A model generated the notes under the pieces. That model was given only the letters and a program-made list of their open reading frames with translations, ran no database searches and was not told the origin of the DNA. This document shows positions 27,516 through 38,799 of a DNA stretch of 64,000 nt, piece after piece. The DNA is from Vibrio mexicanus. GTDB lineage: Bacteria; Pseudomonadota; Gammaproteobacteria; Enterobacterales; Vibrionaceae. Location: the NCBI RefSeq assembly GCF_001012815.1, contig NZ_JYJP01000095.1, forward strand, positions 1 through 64,000. Reading direction: 5' to 3'. The position numbers and the translations under genes are program-made. Positions within the stretch are counted from its first letter, which is position 1, and each line of letters starts with the position of its first letter.

Positions 27516-28505
27516 ATGAATCACGCAGCGAGCAATGTCATGGAAACTAATGAGCGTAAAAGCCTTTTTTCTCGTCTGAGTTTGAAAGCGCTTACACCGT
27601 ATGGGTTCCTTCTGCCGTTTCTGGTCATCTTCTCGGTATTTGGGATTTTCCCATTACTGTTCTCTGTTTATCTATCGTTTCAGATGTGGAACCCGGTTGA
27701 GGGTATGGATGCGATGGAGTTTGTTGGGTTTGAAAACTACCACATCGCACTGACAGACCCGTGGCTATGGCGTTCACTCAAGAATACGGTATGGCTAGCC
27801 ATCACATCAGGTGTTGCGCAGCACTTAGTCGCGATTCCAGTGGCTTACATGTTGGTTTCAATGGGCGATCGCCTTCGTCATTGGCTAACATCGGCGTATT
27901 TCCTTCCGTTCATCACTTCAACGGTCGCAGCGTCGCTTATCTTCTTCAATATGTATTCGCCAAATTCGGGCATCATCAACCAAACCTTGATTGCTCTGGC
28001 TGACAGCACCTTCCTAGGTTGGGCTTTTGGTTGGGTACATGAATTCCAGCCAATTCGTTGGCTAGACGATGCCACCATGATCAAACCGTCAATCGCGATT
28101 GTGATCTTCTGGAAGTACACAGGTTTTAACATCGTACTATACACAACGGGCTTGATGACGATTCCAAAAGACATCTTAGAAGCGGCTCGTATGGATGGCG
28201 CTAACGCGTTCCACCGTTTCTGGCACATTTCATTACCAATGATTCGTCCATTTATCTTCTTCGCCATCACCATGACCATCATTGGCAACTTACAGCTATT
28301 CGAAGAACCGTTCGTTCTAACTCGTGGTAGCGGTGGTACAGGTCAGTCTGGTCTAACAATCTCAATGTACCTATACAAAGTGGGTTGGGAATGGCTAGAG
28401 ATGGGTACGGCATCGGCAATTTCTTGGTTACTGTTTGCGCTTATCGCAACGTGTACCGCAGTTCAGTTCTTGTTCTTTGGCAAGAAAGGCTTAGGGGAGC
28501 AATAG
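27516..28505 (+). CDS. Sugar ABC transporter permease, MalF-like
   Basis: A 329-residue inner-membrane permease with six predicted helices. The conserved cytoplasmic EAA loop reads EAARMDGANAFHRFWHISLP (about residue 225-244), which contacts the ATPase. The N-terminal cytoplasmic tail of about 35 residues before the first helix (PYGFLLPFLVIFSVFGIFPL) is normal for MalF-type subunits. It is followed after 2 bp by the second permease gene. Confidence 0.94.
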   Translation: MNHAASNVMETNERKSLFSRLSLKALTPYGFLLPFLVIFSVFGIFPLLFSVYLSFQMWNPVEGMDAMEFVGFENYHIALTDPWLWRSLKNTVWLAITSGVAQHLVAIPVAYMLVSMGDRLRHWLTSAYFLPFITSTVAASLIFFNMYSPNSGIINQTLIALADSTFLGWAFGWVHEFQPIRWLDDATMIKPSIAIVIFWKYTGFNIVLYTTGLMTIPKDILEAARMDGANAFHRFWHISLPMIRPFIFFAITMTIIGNLQLFEEPFVLTRGSGGTGQSGLTISMYLYKVGWEWLEMGTASAISWLLFALIATCTAVQFLFFGKKGLGEQ

Positions 28506-28507
28506 GA

Positions 28508-29400
28508 ATGACGACTTCAACTAAGACAAATTCATCGCCACTGGCTGCTCTGATGCCAAGCGATCGCACCATTTACATTCTGACTAAGATTGCGATGGTG
28601 TTTCTGGCAACAATTCTGATTATTTCAGCGATTGTGACGGTATTTCCATTTGTTTGGTCGGCACTGCTTTCAACGCGCGACCGCTCGGAAATCTTTGGTA
28701 CAGGCATTAGCCTAGCAATTGGCGATAGCTAGCGTACAACTACGCTCAACTGCTTGAAATCATGCCTTTCTGGAGAGCAATGTTTAACTCTATTTACGTT
28801 GCATTCCTAGGCACAACTATCTCGCTGCTGTTTTGTAGCATGGGTGGTTACGCGTTCGCGGTTTACAAGTTTAAAGGTAAGAACATTCTGTTCGGTATGT
28901 TGGTTGGCTCTATGGCGATTCCGCCTGTGCTTAGCCTTATCCCATACTTCATGATTGTGAAATTCCTAGGGCTACTGGATAACCATATTGCGGTTTGGCT
29001 TCCATTCACGGCAACGCCATTTGGTATCTTCCTAATGCGTCAACATGTGATTGCTTCGATTCCAAAAGAGCTACTGGAAGCGGCCAAACTTGATGGTGCA
29101 GGCGAGTTCAGAACGTACTGGAGCGTGGTCCTACCGCTGATGAAGCCGGCTTTGGCAACACTTGCCATCGTACAGTTTGTCTTCTTCTGGAACATGTTCA
29201 TGCAACCGCTGGTGGTACTGAACTCACCAGATAACTATGTGATTACACAGGCACTACGAAGCGTACAAGGTATTCCAAACACGCCTTGGGGCGCAGTAAT
29301 GCTCGGTACCACTATCTCAATCTTGCCGCTTGTGATTACGTATCTGTTCGCCTCTAAACAGATGATCAGTGGCTTAACCTCTGGCGCAGTGAAAGGTTAG
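28508..29400 (+). pseudogene. Sugar ABC transporter permease, MalG-like, frameshifted near 28729
   Basis: Repaired length 297 residues. The ATG at 28508 follows AGGA and the upstream permease stop by 2 bp. The first membrane helix (ILIISAIVTVFPFVWSALLS) is intact; the frame then hits TAG at 28730-28732. One added base near 28729 restores AIGDS-LAYNYAQLLEIMPFWRAMFNSIYVA and the rest of the protein, with the EAA loop EAAKLDGAGEFRTYWSVVLP. Without the repair the importer would lack one membrane subunit, although the other four components are intact; this favours a sequence error. Confidence 0.9.
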
Positions 29401-29408
29401 GGTTTGAT

Positions 29409-30758
29409 ATGAACAAGTTTGAGCTTCCAAATCATTCTCTAATGAAACAGCCTGAGTTCGTATTTGGTGTGGCGACGTCGTCATACCAAATCGAAGGGGG
29501 CGTTGAAGAAGGCGGTCGAACGCCTTCTATCTGGGATACGTTTTGCAAAGTCCCGGGTAAGGTAGATAAAGGCGATCACGGTGATGTTGCCTGCGACCAC
29601 TACCACCTTTGGCAGCAAGACATTGAGATGATCCAAGGGTTGGGTGTCGATGCATACCGTTTGTCGATTGCATGGCCACGTATTGTTCCCCAACAGGGGC
29701 TAGTCAACCCTGAGGGCCTTGCTTTCTATGAACGGATCATCGACGAGTGTCATGCTCGAGGTCTGAAGGTATACGTTACGCTTTATCACTGGGATCTTCC
29801 TCAATACCTTGAAGACAAAGGTGGTTGGTTAAACCGCGAAACGGCGTACAAGTTTGCCGACTATGCAAAGGTCGTGAGTGAACACTTTGGTAATAAAATT
29901 GATGTGTACACCACGTTAAATGAGCCTTTTGTGTCGGCATTCTTGGGCTACCGCTGGGGCCATCATGCCCCTGGTATTGTGGGTGAAAGAGAGGGCTTTC
30001 TCGCCTCACACCATCTGATGTTGGCTCATGGCCTAGCTATGCCAGTTCTGCGTGAGAATGCACCGCTGGCGCAGCATGGGATAGTGTTTAATGCTTCGCC
30101 TGCCTATCCGCAGGCTGATAAAGACCAGTTGGCAGCTGATTATGCCGCGGCCGAGAATCACCACTGGTTCATCGATCCTGTGTTGAAAGGCGAGTACCCA
30201 CAAATAGTGCTAGATCGAATTTTAGATAAAGCGCCGATGGTACTTGAAGGCGACATGGACATTATCAGTGAGGCTGTTGATTACATCGGTATTAATTACT
30301 ACTCACGTGATGTAGTGCGCTTTGATGAAAATGGCGACATCGAAAAAGTGCAAATCGAAGGTGCGGAGCACACTCACATTGGTTGGGAAATCTACCCACA
30401 AGGGTTAACTGACCTGTTAGTTAGCCTGAAAGATCGCCACGACAACTTGCCTCCTATCTACATTACAGAAAATGGTGCGGCTGGTGATGACCAGTGCAGC
30501 GGTGGAGTCGTGAACGACGAGCAACGAGTGCGTTACTTTCAAACACACCTAGAAGCACTCGACAACGCAATGAACGCGGGCGTAGCCGTTAAAGGTTACT
30601 TCGCATGGAGTTTGATGGACAACTTTGAATGGGCATTTGGCTACGAGCAGCGCTTTGGCATTGTCCATGTCGATTATCAAACTCAACAAAGAACCCTAAA
30701 ACAGAGCGCCATTGCTTACCGCAACATGTTGATTGAGCGCGCTGAGGAGAACAAATAA
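29409..30758 (+). CDS. GH1 beta-glucosidase (6-phospho-independent type)
   Basis: A 449-residue cytoplasmic family 1 glycosidase. Seen: FVFGVATSSYQIEGG at the N-terminus (here FGVATSSYQIEGGVEEGG), the acid/base Glu in TLNEPF near residue 170, the nucleophile Glu in YITENGAA near 355, and the aglycone-side SLMDNFEWAFGYEQRFGIVHVD, shown in parts SLMDNFEWAFGY and RFGIVHVD, near 400. No signal peptide. It lies inside the ABC operon and its stop overlaps the ATPase start (TAATG). It should cut short beta-glucosides such as cellobiose or laminaribiose after import. Confidence 0.95.
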   Translation: MNKFELPNHSLMKQPEFVFGVATSSYQIEGGVEEGGRTPSIWDTFCKVPGKVDKGDHGDVACDHYHLWQQDIEMIQGLGVDAYRLSIAWPRIVPQQGLVNPEGLAFYERIIDECHARGLKVYVTLYHWDLPQYLEDKGGWLNRETAYKFADYAKVVSEHFGNKIDVYTTLNEPFVSAFLGYRWGHHAPGIVGEREGFLASHHLMLAHGLAMPVLRENAPLAQHGIVFNASPAYPQADKDQLAADYAAAENHHWFIDPVLKGEYPQIVLDRILDKAPMVLEGDMDIISEAVDYIGINYYSRDVVRFDENGDIEKVQIEGAEHTHIGWEIYPQGLTDLLVSLKDRHDNLPPIYITENGAAGDDQCSGGVVNDEQRVRYFQTHLEALDNAMNAGVAVKGYFAWSLMDNFEWAFGYEQRFGIVHVDYQTQQRTLKQSAIAYRNMLIERAEENK

Positions 30759-31849
30759 TGGCTAAAGTAGAATTTAAAAACATCAAAAAATCATTTGGCG
30801 ACGTTGACGTTGTTAAACACTTTGACTTCACGGTAGAAGACGGCGAGTTTGTCGTATTCCTTGGTCCATCTGGCTGTGGTAAATCGACCACGCTGCGCAT
30901 GCTAGCAGGTTTAGAAACCATCTCTTCGGGCGACATCTACGTGGGTGATAAACTCATGAACAAGATTGATGCGAAAGATCGTGACTTAGCAATGGTATTC
31001 CAAAGCTACGCTCTTTACCCACATATGACGGTTTACGAAAACATCGCATTCGCGCTAAAGCTAAAAGGCATGCCGAAAGATGAAATTGATGTTGAAGTGC
31101 GTAAAGCGGCAAAAATGCTTGAGCTAGAACCACTATTAAGTCGTAAGCCAAAAGAGCTTTCTGGTGGTCAGCGTCAGCGTGTTGCCATGGGCCGCGCGAT
31201 GGTTCGTACACCTAAGGTATTCCTGTTTGATGAGCCGCTATCGAACCTTGATGCTAAGCTTCGTGGTGTGATGCGTGAAGAGATCAAGCAGCTTCACCGT
31301 GAGCTTAAAACAACCACAATCTACGTGACGCACGACCAAATCGAAGCGATGACACTGGCTGACCGCATAGTAATTCTAAAAGATGGTTATGTAGCGCAAG
31401 TCGGTACGCCGACAGAAGTGTTCCAACGCCCTGCGAACAAGTTCGTGGCCCAGTTCATTGGTAACCCATCAATGAACATGCTGGATGCAAAACTGATCGA
31501 CAAAGACGGCGAGTTCTTTGTTGAGCTAGGTGATGTTCTTATCCCACTGCCAGAACGTTTTAAAGCCTTAGCTTCGAAAAACCTAGCGCTACACTTTGGT
31601 GTTCGCCCAACCGATGTTCATCTACGTGCAGAGCAAGTGGATCATGACCGCGTGTTGCCATTCAAGGTGAAAATCAAAGACAAAGAGCTACTCGGTGCGA
31701 GCATCCTACTAAAAACAGAGATTGCCGGTCAGCCACTAATGGTTGAAACCCAAGCAGCAGAGTTGGATGTGGATGAAGTGACCTTGTACCTCGACCTTGA
31801 TTCTATTCACTTGTTCGATGCATTGAGTGAGAACTCTTTGGCGAGCTAA
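30758..31849 (+). CDS. Sugar ABC transporter ATPase (MalK/UgpC/MsmX type)
   Basis: A 363-residue ATP-binding subunit. Seen: Walker A GPSGCGKST (residues 36-44), Q-loop AMVFQSYALYPHMTV, signature LSGGQRQRVAMGRA, Walker B VFLFDEPLSNLDAKLR and the switch His in YVTHDQIEAM. A C-terminal regulatory OB domain of about 110 residues follows, as in MalK. The start overlaps the GH1 stop by one base. It energises the importer formed by the preceding permeases. Confidence 0.96.
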   Translation: MAKVEFKNIKKSFGDVDVVKHFDFTVEDGEFVVFLGPSGCGKSTTLRMLAGLETISSGDIYVGDKLMNKIDAKDRDLAMVFQSYALYPHMTVYENIAFALKLKGMPKDEIDVEVRKAAKMLELEPLLSRKPKELSGGQRQRVAMGRAMVRTPKVFLFDEPLSNLDAKLRGVMREEIKQLHRELKTTTIYVTHDQIEAMTLADRIVILKDGYVAQVGTPTEVFQRPANKFVAQFIGNPSMNMLDAKLIDKDGEFFVELGDVLIPLPERFKALASKNLALHFGVRPTDVHLRAEQVDHDRVLPFKVKIKDKELLGASILLKTEIAGQPLMVETQAAELDVDEVTLYLDLDSIHLFDALSENSLAS

Positions 31850-31951
31850 GTAACTCAGTTCCCTTTTTTTAACGCTTGTTTATTTTGATTCAGCTTCTCC
31901 CTCCTTTTCTGGCTAGGAAAAGGAAAAAGGGAGAGGCTAGGGATAGTGACG

Positions 31952-34362
31952 ATGAAATTCGGATATTTTGACGATAAAAACAAAGAATACGTAGCAACAA
32001 CGCCATGCACACCAATCAAATGGTGTAACTATGTGGGTACCTTGGAGTTTGGCGGTTTGGTCGATAGTAATGGTGGGGTGCTGCTATGTAAGGGCGACCC
32101 TGCGCTTAACCGCATCACTAAATACATTGCTCAGTTGCCAAATTCAGACTTTAAAGGCTCGACTTTATACCTAAAAGTGACCGACGAATCGGGTCAATTT
32201 GAGGTTTTTTCACCTTTCTACACGCCAACTCTAAAGCCATTAGACAAGTTCGAAAACCATACTGGTTTGTCTTACACCACTATCTTGGCAGAAGCTTTTG
32301 GTGTGCGCTGTGAAACCACCTTCTTTGTGCCTAAGTCTGATCAAGTTCTTCTACAAGATATCAAAATCACGAACATTTCAGACAAACGTCTGCACGTTGA
32401 TGTAGTACCGGTATATGAGTTCACTCACTTCGATGCGCTAAAACAGCTGCTAAATGCGGACTGGGTGCCACAAACGATGACGTTGAAGGCGCATCAGAAT
32501 GAAACAGGCCACACGGTACTTGAACAGTACGCGTTCATGAAGCGTGACTACGCCGTGAACCTAATGACCGCGGACCGCTCAGCCACATCATTTGATGGCG
32601 ACCGTCAGAAGTTCCTAGGCAACATGGGGTATGGCAGCTGGGCTGCACCGCAAGCGATTGAAGCTAAAGAACTGGGTAACAATGAGTGTTTGCGTGGCGA
32701 CAACATCGGCGCATTGAACTTGCGTCTGGGTTGGCTAGAGCCAGAGCAAACCGAGCGCACAGTTGTGCAGCTGACTCAGATGGAAAGCCTTGAGGCGGCA
32801 GAGCCAATCATGGCGAAGTACCGTGATTTGGCGAATGTGGATGCTGCCTTCCAAGAACTCGGTGAGCACTGGGATGACTACTTAGCAACGGTTCAAGTTG
32901 AAACGCCTGACGCTGCTATGAACTCAATGCTCAACATTCATAACCCACGTCAGTGTCATACGACTAAGAACTGGTCGCGTTACTTATCACTTTACCAATT
33001 AGGCTACGGGGCTCGCGGCATCGGTTTCCGTGATTCATCGCAAGATACGTTGGGTGTGATTACTCATATGCCAGAAGAAGCGCGTGAGTTCATTGAGCGC
33101 TTACTGTCGGTGCAAAATACTGATGGCTCGGCAATGCACCAGTTCTTCCCATCTACGATGGAAGCTAATGCAGGTGACTCGCGCGAAGAGGAAGATCGCC
33201 CGGATTACTATGCGACGATCACCTGTGGATCATCTACGCGGTGACTCAATATGTGAAAGAGTCAGGTAATGCTGACTTCCTAAACAAAGAGATTCCTTTC
33301 TATCAAAAAGATAAGCAAGGTAACCCAGTTGAAACGGGGACAGTTTGGGATCACCTATGCCGCTCAATCAACTTTACCTACACCAATAAAGGCCAACACG
33401 GTTTACCTCTTTTAGGCTTTGCTGACTGGAATGACACAGTGAATCTACCCACGGGCGCTGAGTCTATGATGGTAGCGAACATGTACGGTAAAGCACTGCT
33501 AGATATGCTTGATCTGTGTGAGTTGCGCGGTGAGTCAGTACTTGCTCAGCAGTTCAAAGATCAGTATCAAGAGATGCAAAGCACGGTGAACGAGTGTGGT
33601 TGGGATGGTGAATGGTTCATTCGCTATTTTGATGAGAAAGGCCAACCAGTTGGCTCGCATATCAATGAGCAAGGTCAGATCTACACTAACGGTCAGAGCT
33701 GGCCTGTGATCTCTGGTTTTGCAACCGAGGAGCGTGCAACACAAGCGTTAGATTCGGTTTACACTAAGCTAAACACCGCAAACGGTATCAAGCTGTCCAC
33801 ACCAGGCTACAACGGTTTCGATCCTAACTTAGGCGGCGTATCAACCTACCCACCGGGTGCAAAAGAGAACGGCGGGATCTTCCTGCACTCAAACCCATGG
33901 GTAATGATTGCAGAAGCCAAAATGGGCAATGGTGAACGCGCTTACGAATACTACAAGCAGATCAACCCGGCATCGAAGAATGACGATATTGATACGTTTG
34001 AATCAGAACCTTACTGCTACCCACAAAACATTTTGGGTGACGAGCACGAGCAGTTCGGGTTAGGACGCAATGCATGGCTGTCGGGCACATCTTCATGGAC
34101 GTATGTCGCAGGTACCCAGTGGATTTTGGGTGTACGCCCTGAAATCGATGGCCTAGTGGTAGACCCATGTATTCCGGCTGATTGGCCTGAGTTTAAAGTG
34201 CGTCGCCAGTTCCGTGGTGCGACTTACCACATTAGCGTGAGCAACCCGAACGGCGTTTGCAAAGGCGTGGTAGAGATGCGTGTAGATGGTGAAGTGATTG
34301 AGGGCAATAAAGCGCCAGTCTTCACCTCAGGTGAGCACACTGTAGAAGTGACTTTAGGCTAA
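31952..34362 (+). pseudogene. GH94 disaccharide phosphorylase, frameshifted near 33212
   Basis: Repaired length about 803 residues, normal for GH94 cellobiose-, laminaribiose- or chitobiose-type phosphorylases, which split the disaccharide with phosphate to give a sugar 1-phosphate. ATG 31952 is preferred to GTG 31946 because the family start KFGYFDDKNKEYV follows. The catalytic Asp lies in LLGFADWNDTVNLP. The frame breaks at a single G at 33212; a second G gives DYYGDDHLWIIYAVTQYV, a very typical GH94 stretch. It is 102 bp from the ATPase gene and followed by a terminator. Phosphorolysis saves one ATP per disaccharide. Specificity cannot be read from sequence by eye. Confidence 0.9.
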
Positions 34363-34369
34363 AAAGAGC

Positions 34370-34400
34370 GGGAGAGCGTGAACAGCGCTCTCCCTTTTTT
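34370..34400 (+). terminator. Rho-independent terminator after the GH94 gene
   Basis: Stem GGGAGAGC (34370-34377) and GCTCTCCC (34387-34394), loop of nine bases, followed by six T. Ends the ABC/GH1/GH94 transcription unit. Confidence 0.85.
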
Positions 34401-34427
34401 AACGACAAATTTTGTAAACGACAAAGA

Positions 34428-34468
34428 TATACCCAAGTAACCTCAAGATGTGTGGTTACTTGGGAATA
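34428..34468. repeat. 41-bp hairpin copy of the Vibrio-type inverted repeat
   Basis: TATACCCAAGTAACC and its complement GGTTACTTGGGAATA (one mismatch) face each other across about 11 bases. The same terminal sequence borders the 267-bp element at 63319-63585. This looks like the two ends of that element with the middle deleted. Confidence 0.75.
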
Positions 34469-34495
34469 AGAAGCTCGAAAGAGCAAAAACGGACA

Positions 34496-35440
34496 TTAAC
34501 CTTGGTAACGAGCCAATACTTGCCACTGGAAGCGGCGAGTTTCGTTTGGTTGAAGAACAATGAGCCCTAGTTGGTTGTTAAACGCATCCGCAGGACAGGT
34601 CATAGGTTCAATTGCAATGCTGGCTTCGTTGTCTGGCGTGTAGAGCTGAACAAACGGATAACAAGCATCTTGCTGGTAAGACAGTGAAGCGAGGTTATCT
34701 TGGCGAGTGAGTTCAATGCGGGTAGCTTGTTCACCATCGAAGTAATAACAGTGGTTGAGCTTGCGGCCTTGCAGAGATGCTGAAGATTCAAACTCGCTGA
34801 ATGGCGTGAGTTGGCTAGTAGGCAAATCGTTGTCATGAATGACTTCTTGGCCGCTTGGCATGGTGATAGCGCAGGCATCAAGTGTCGTTCCGAGAGTGAA
34901 ATAAGGGTGCCATGCATCTCCCATAGGGAAAGCGCAGTCACCTGTATTCGTGACTTGAGTGGAACACGTAAGAAGGCCTTCGTTATCGATTGTGTATGTC
35001 ACTTCAAGGCGAAAGGCGAAAGGAAAGCCTTGATGTAATGAAGGGGTCTCAAAGGCGAGTGTGATTTTGGCATGATCTTCATCGGCATGGTTATCCATCA
35101 GGTCAAAGACTTGGTTGTAGAGCAAACCATGGACCGCATGATCAGACCAAGGAAAGTTAGCCGGAAGCGAGAACTGTTTGCCATTGAATGAGTACTGACC
35201 AAGGTTGAGACGATTAGGAAAAGGAAAGAGTTTAGCGCTGCGAGAGAAGAAAGGATGATGGTTGGTTAGTTCGTCAGCATCTTGATAGCCTGTAATAAAT
35301 GAAAAAGGGCTATGCTTGATCTTATATTCATTAATAATTCCACCAAATTCAGGAATTAATTGCAGTGATATGCCACTTTTATGATTGTTTATTGAAATTA
35401 AATCTAAATGGCCGAATTTATCTTTGTCGATTTTAAACAT
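34496..35440 (-). CDS. Aldose 1-epimerase family protein
   Basis: A 314-residue galactose-mutarotase-like protein. The start at 35440 is set by GGAG nine bases upstream and by family-like length. Seen: LQLIPEFGGIINEYKI near residue 20, HGLLYNQVF (base-catalysis region His), GDAWHPYFTLG near residue 165 with the conserved His, and SIAIEPMTCPADAFN near 275 with the conserved Glu. It should speed anomer exchange of glucose set free by the glucosidases and phosphorylases around it. It is transcribed against the flanking genes and its start is 54 bp from the GH116 start chosen here. Confidence 0.88.
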   Translation of the reverse strand: MFKIDKDKFGHLDLISINNHKSGISLQLIPEFGGIINEYKIKHSPFSFITGYQDADELTNHHPFFSRSAKLFPFPNRLNLGQYSFNGKQFSLPANFPWSDHAVHGLLYNQVFDLMDNHADEDHAKITLAFETPSLHQGFPFAFRLEVTYTIDNEGLLTCSTQVTNTGDCAFPMGDAWHPYFTLGTTLDACAITMPSGQEVIHDNDLPTSQLTPFSEFESSASLQGRKLNHCYYFDGEQATRIELTRQDNLASLSYQQDACYPFVQLYTPDNEASIAIEPMTCPADAFNNQLGLIVLQPNETRRFQWQVLARYQG

Positions 35441-35493
35441 GTTATTATCTCCGTTTGATGTTGATAGTAACAAGGAATATAAATAATTCAATA

Positions 35494-38400
35494 ATGGATT
35501 TAAAAATGATTAATAAAATTCCATATACTAGTTACCAAGGGAAAGCGAGTGATCTGTGCCGTAAAGGTGACGCTGTTGAGTTTATCCAACCTTGGTACAC
35601 ACCGATCTCAACAACACCTGACAACACAGGTATGGCGGTGGGTGGCGTTGGTAGTGCATTTACCTTGACGCCAAATGGTGATACGCCGAACTTCAGTTTT
35701 ATTCCCGGTATCTTTATTGATTGTTCTCAAGATGATATTCATTTCAATGATTTCTATGTTTCAGTGATGAATATACCTTCTATTGATGATCTTAAAATAA
35801 AAGATTCTGTAGATATTGGTAACTTTTTAAAATATTACCCTGCCAAGTTGTCTCAGGTTGAATATGATTTGTGTGAAGTTCTTGATGTTATTAAAAATAG
35901 TCTTTCGTCTGGAGATTTTTATAAAACAAATAAATCTTCTTTTGACAAGTGGAATGTAGAATTCTCTTCCAAAACCAAACTCGCTCTGAAGCAAAACCCA
36001 AATGCGATCAGCACACAAATACTGGTCGCGTTGGATTTCTTCAACGGACTACTGGTTGTTCGCAGTGCTGAGATGACGTCTCTTACTGCCGTAACTGAAT
36101 CGGCTGTAAATGAATCCGTTGTAAATGAGCTGGCCGCGGCTGATCAGAACTCATCACAAATCGATTCGATTTCAGGCAGTCAGGTTGAGTACAAAGCACT
36201 CTATCCAATGGCGGAGTATGACTACAAAGCATTCGATGATGTCGTCATTGAAAGAAAAGTGGTTTCTCCTATCGTCAAAGGCGACAAGAAACTTTGTTCA
36301 TTACCTTTGCACTGGAACCATTTTGAGCTGAAAAATACGGGTTCAGAAACCCGCCAAGTGACCCTTGTTCAACCACTGAAAAACCTTATTGGTTCGACTT
36401 ATCGTAAAGGCCGCGATGGCATTCAAGATTCTGCATGCTACCTGACTCAAAATCCGATTTCGCAAAAGCATCAAATCGTTCGTCGCCAAGAAGGTGAGAT
36501 GCGTTTTGAAGGGGTGAGCTTATCTAGTGAATCACCTTATGGGGCGGATATTGAAGGCGAAGTGATTTACGGTGTGCGAGCAAAAGAATCTTTGTTAACT
36601 AGCGGAAAAGTAACGGTTTCGTTGAAGTCCCAGATGTACTCGACTCAGGCTGATGACCAAGTTGTGGCTGCGTTGCAAACCGGGCGTACTAATGATGCGT
36701 TTGATCGTGGTATTTACAGTGGCCGCGAAGGATTATCCGCCTTGTGTGTGTGCAAGTAGAACTTGAGCCTGGTGAAAGTGTCGACTTAAGATTTGTTCAG
36801 GTGATGGATCACAGCAAGATTGCGCTTAACAGTTGGCAGTCGGATAAGGCGTACACGCAATTCTTTGCAGAGCAGAACCGAGCGGATGCGATGCTGGGTT
36901 ACGTACTGCCTAAGTTAGAGACTATTGAGCAACAGATCGCCCAGCAGCAACACGACTACCTAGAACAAACCAAAACCAAGATCGAAGACCCACGCAGTGC
37001 TGAGCAGTTTGCGACCAGTGCGATGAACACTTTGTCTTTCTTAGCAGAAGCGACTGTGTGGGATAAGCAGGACAAATTCTTGGTGAAAGAGTGCGTGGAT
37101 TACCCTTTCTTTAACTCGTTGGATGTGTATTTCTATGGCTCTTTCTCTTTGCTCTACTTGCTGCCTGAGCTCGATGGCTGCGTGATGAAAGAGTTCGCCA
37201 AGGCGATCCTTGCAGAAGACGACACCAAACGTCGTTACTGGGAATACGAAGACAAGCCAAATGCAGAGTTAGTTGATACTAAATATGAAGGTGTTCGTGC
37301 AGTTAAAGGCGCGGTAATCCACGACTTAGGCAGCCCGTTTGACATTCAGCCTGACGCGTACAGCTGGCATAACGTCAAAGAGTGGAAAGACCTTGCACCT
37401 AAATACATCCTGATGGTGTATCGCCACTATCAATTAACCGGGAATCGTGAACTAGTTGAAGCATGTTGGCCCGCGGTGAAAGAGAGTATCGACTTCTTGT
37501 CTGACTTAGTTGAAGAAGGCGATACCTTACCGCTAACGCGAGGCACGGATGATACCTTCGATAATCTCTCATCTCATGGCATCTCAATCTACTGTGGAAG
37601 CCTTTGGGCTGCTGGCCTTAAGGCGGCAGCTAAGCTGGCGAACTTGATGCAAGAAAGTGAATTAGAGAGTGATTACAACCAGCGCTCTCGTGTGGCACTC
37701 ACCACGGTGGAAGAGAGCTTGTGGGATGAAGAACTTGGCTACTACCATTTCTTCGTGACGCCTGTTCAAGCCAAGCACCTTACAGGTGTGGGCTATGAAG
37801 CTCTGACGCAGCTTGGACTGCAACTTACAGGAAATAGCATTGATGACAAAAACCAACTTAACGATTTCTTAAACAGCGCAAAGGCTGAAGGGCAGTTGAG
37901 TAAGGTTGGGGTTAGAAATAATTTAAAACAGCGACTCATCGAACTGGCTCCTCAAGCCTTTACTCCCGAGTTTAGAAACTTAGTACCAGACTCAGACAAC
38001 AGCTTTGGTGACTCATTACTGGCAGACACTTACCTAAAGCTGATTGGTATGGAAGGTTTGTTTAGCCCTGAACGAGTTCAGCGCTGCTTAGATTACACCT
38101 ATCGAACTAACTTCGTGGCCAACAGCCCTAAGCTCGGCGTAGCAAATATGACTTTGGCAGATGGTAAGCCACATGAGGCTTTCCAAGCGCAGGATGTATG
38201 GATTGGTGTGCAATACAGTGTGGCAACGGCGATGAGATTAGCGGGTAAATCTCAGCAGTCAACAACACTGATGGATACGCTTTATCAGGCTCTGTATCAC
38301 TTAGCTAAGATTCCATTTGCGGCCCCAGAGGGCTTCAACTGCTCAGTGGCTGTAGATGAATTATCGCTCAGAGATGAGTTCGCAATTAGCGAGGCTGAGG

Positions 38401-38639
38401 CGAGCCAGTGGTTTGCAACCTTAGTGGAAATTCAAGCTCTACTTACTGATGGCCGCGTAAATCCTGACTTAGCAGTAAGCCTAGAAGCATTTTCAAAACA
38501 GCTGTCAGGTTCGATTGATCCTGAAAAGCATGCTGCGCTTCTTCAATGGTTACTCAGTACTGGCTTGAAGTATACCGCTGGACGCTACTTTAGACCGGGA
38601 ATGATATTCGCTTATCTGTATAACTCATTATCTGTATAA
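35494..38639 (+). pseudogene. GH116 beta-glucosidase-like protein, frameshifted at a TG repeat
   Basis: Repaired length about 1047 residues. Signs of GH116 (GBA2-like beta-glucosidase/xylosidase): N-terminal GMAVGGVGSAFTLTPNG, nucleophile region VKECVDYPFFNSLDVYFYGS, KGAVIHDLGSPFD, NVKEWKDLAPKYILM, and the acid/base region GTDDTFDNLSSHGISIYCGS. No signal peptide. The reading frame breaks at a (TG)5 run (36733-36742); loss of one TG or gain of one base joins SALCVQVELEPGE. Start is uncertain: ATG 35494 or 35506, both weakly served by ribosome sites. The N-terminal 150 codons are clearly AT-richer than the rest. Single gene, likely acting on beta-glucosides. Confidence 0.85.
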
Positions 38640-38799
38640 GAAAGGGCGGAATAATTCAGAGCTGTTTTGAAAAAGGTGAGCTGCCTGTGACGGCGGTTCA
38701 CTCTTTGTATATCGGGCTTGGTATGAGATTGAGGCAAAGCCAGAGTTCAGTACAATGTCGGCTCATAATGATAAAACTATAATAAAAGTATATTGGTCG

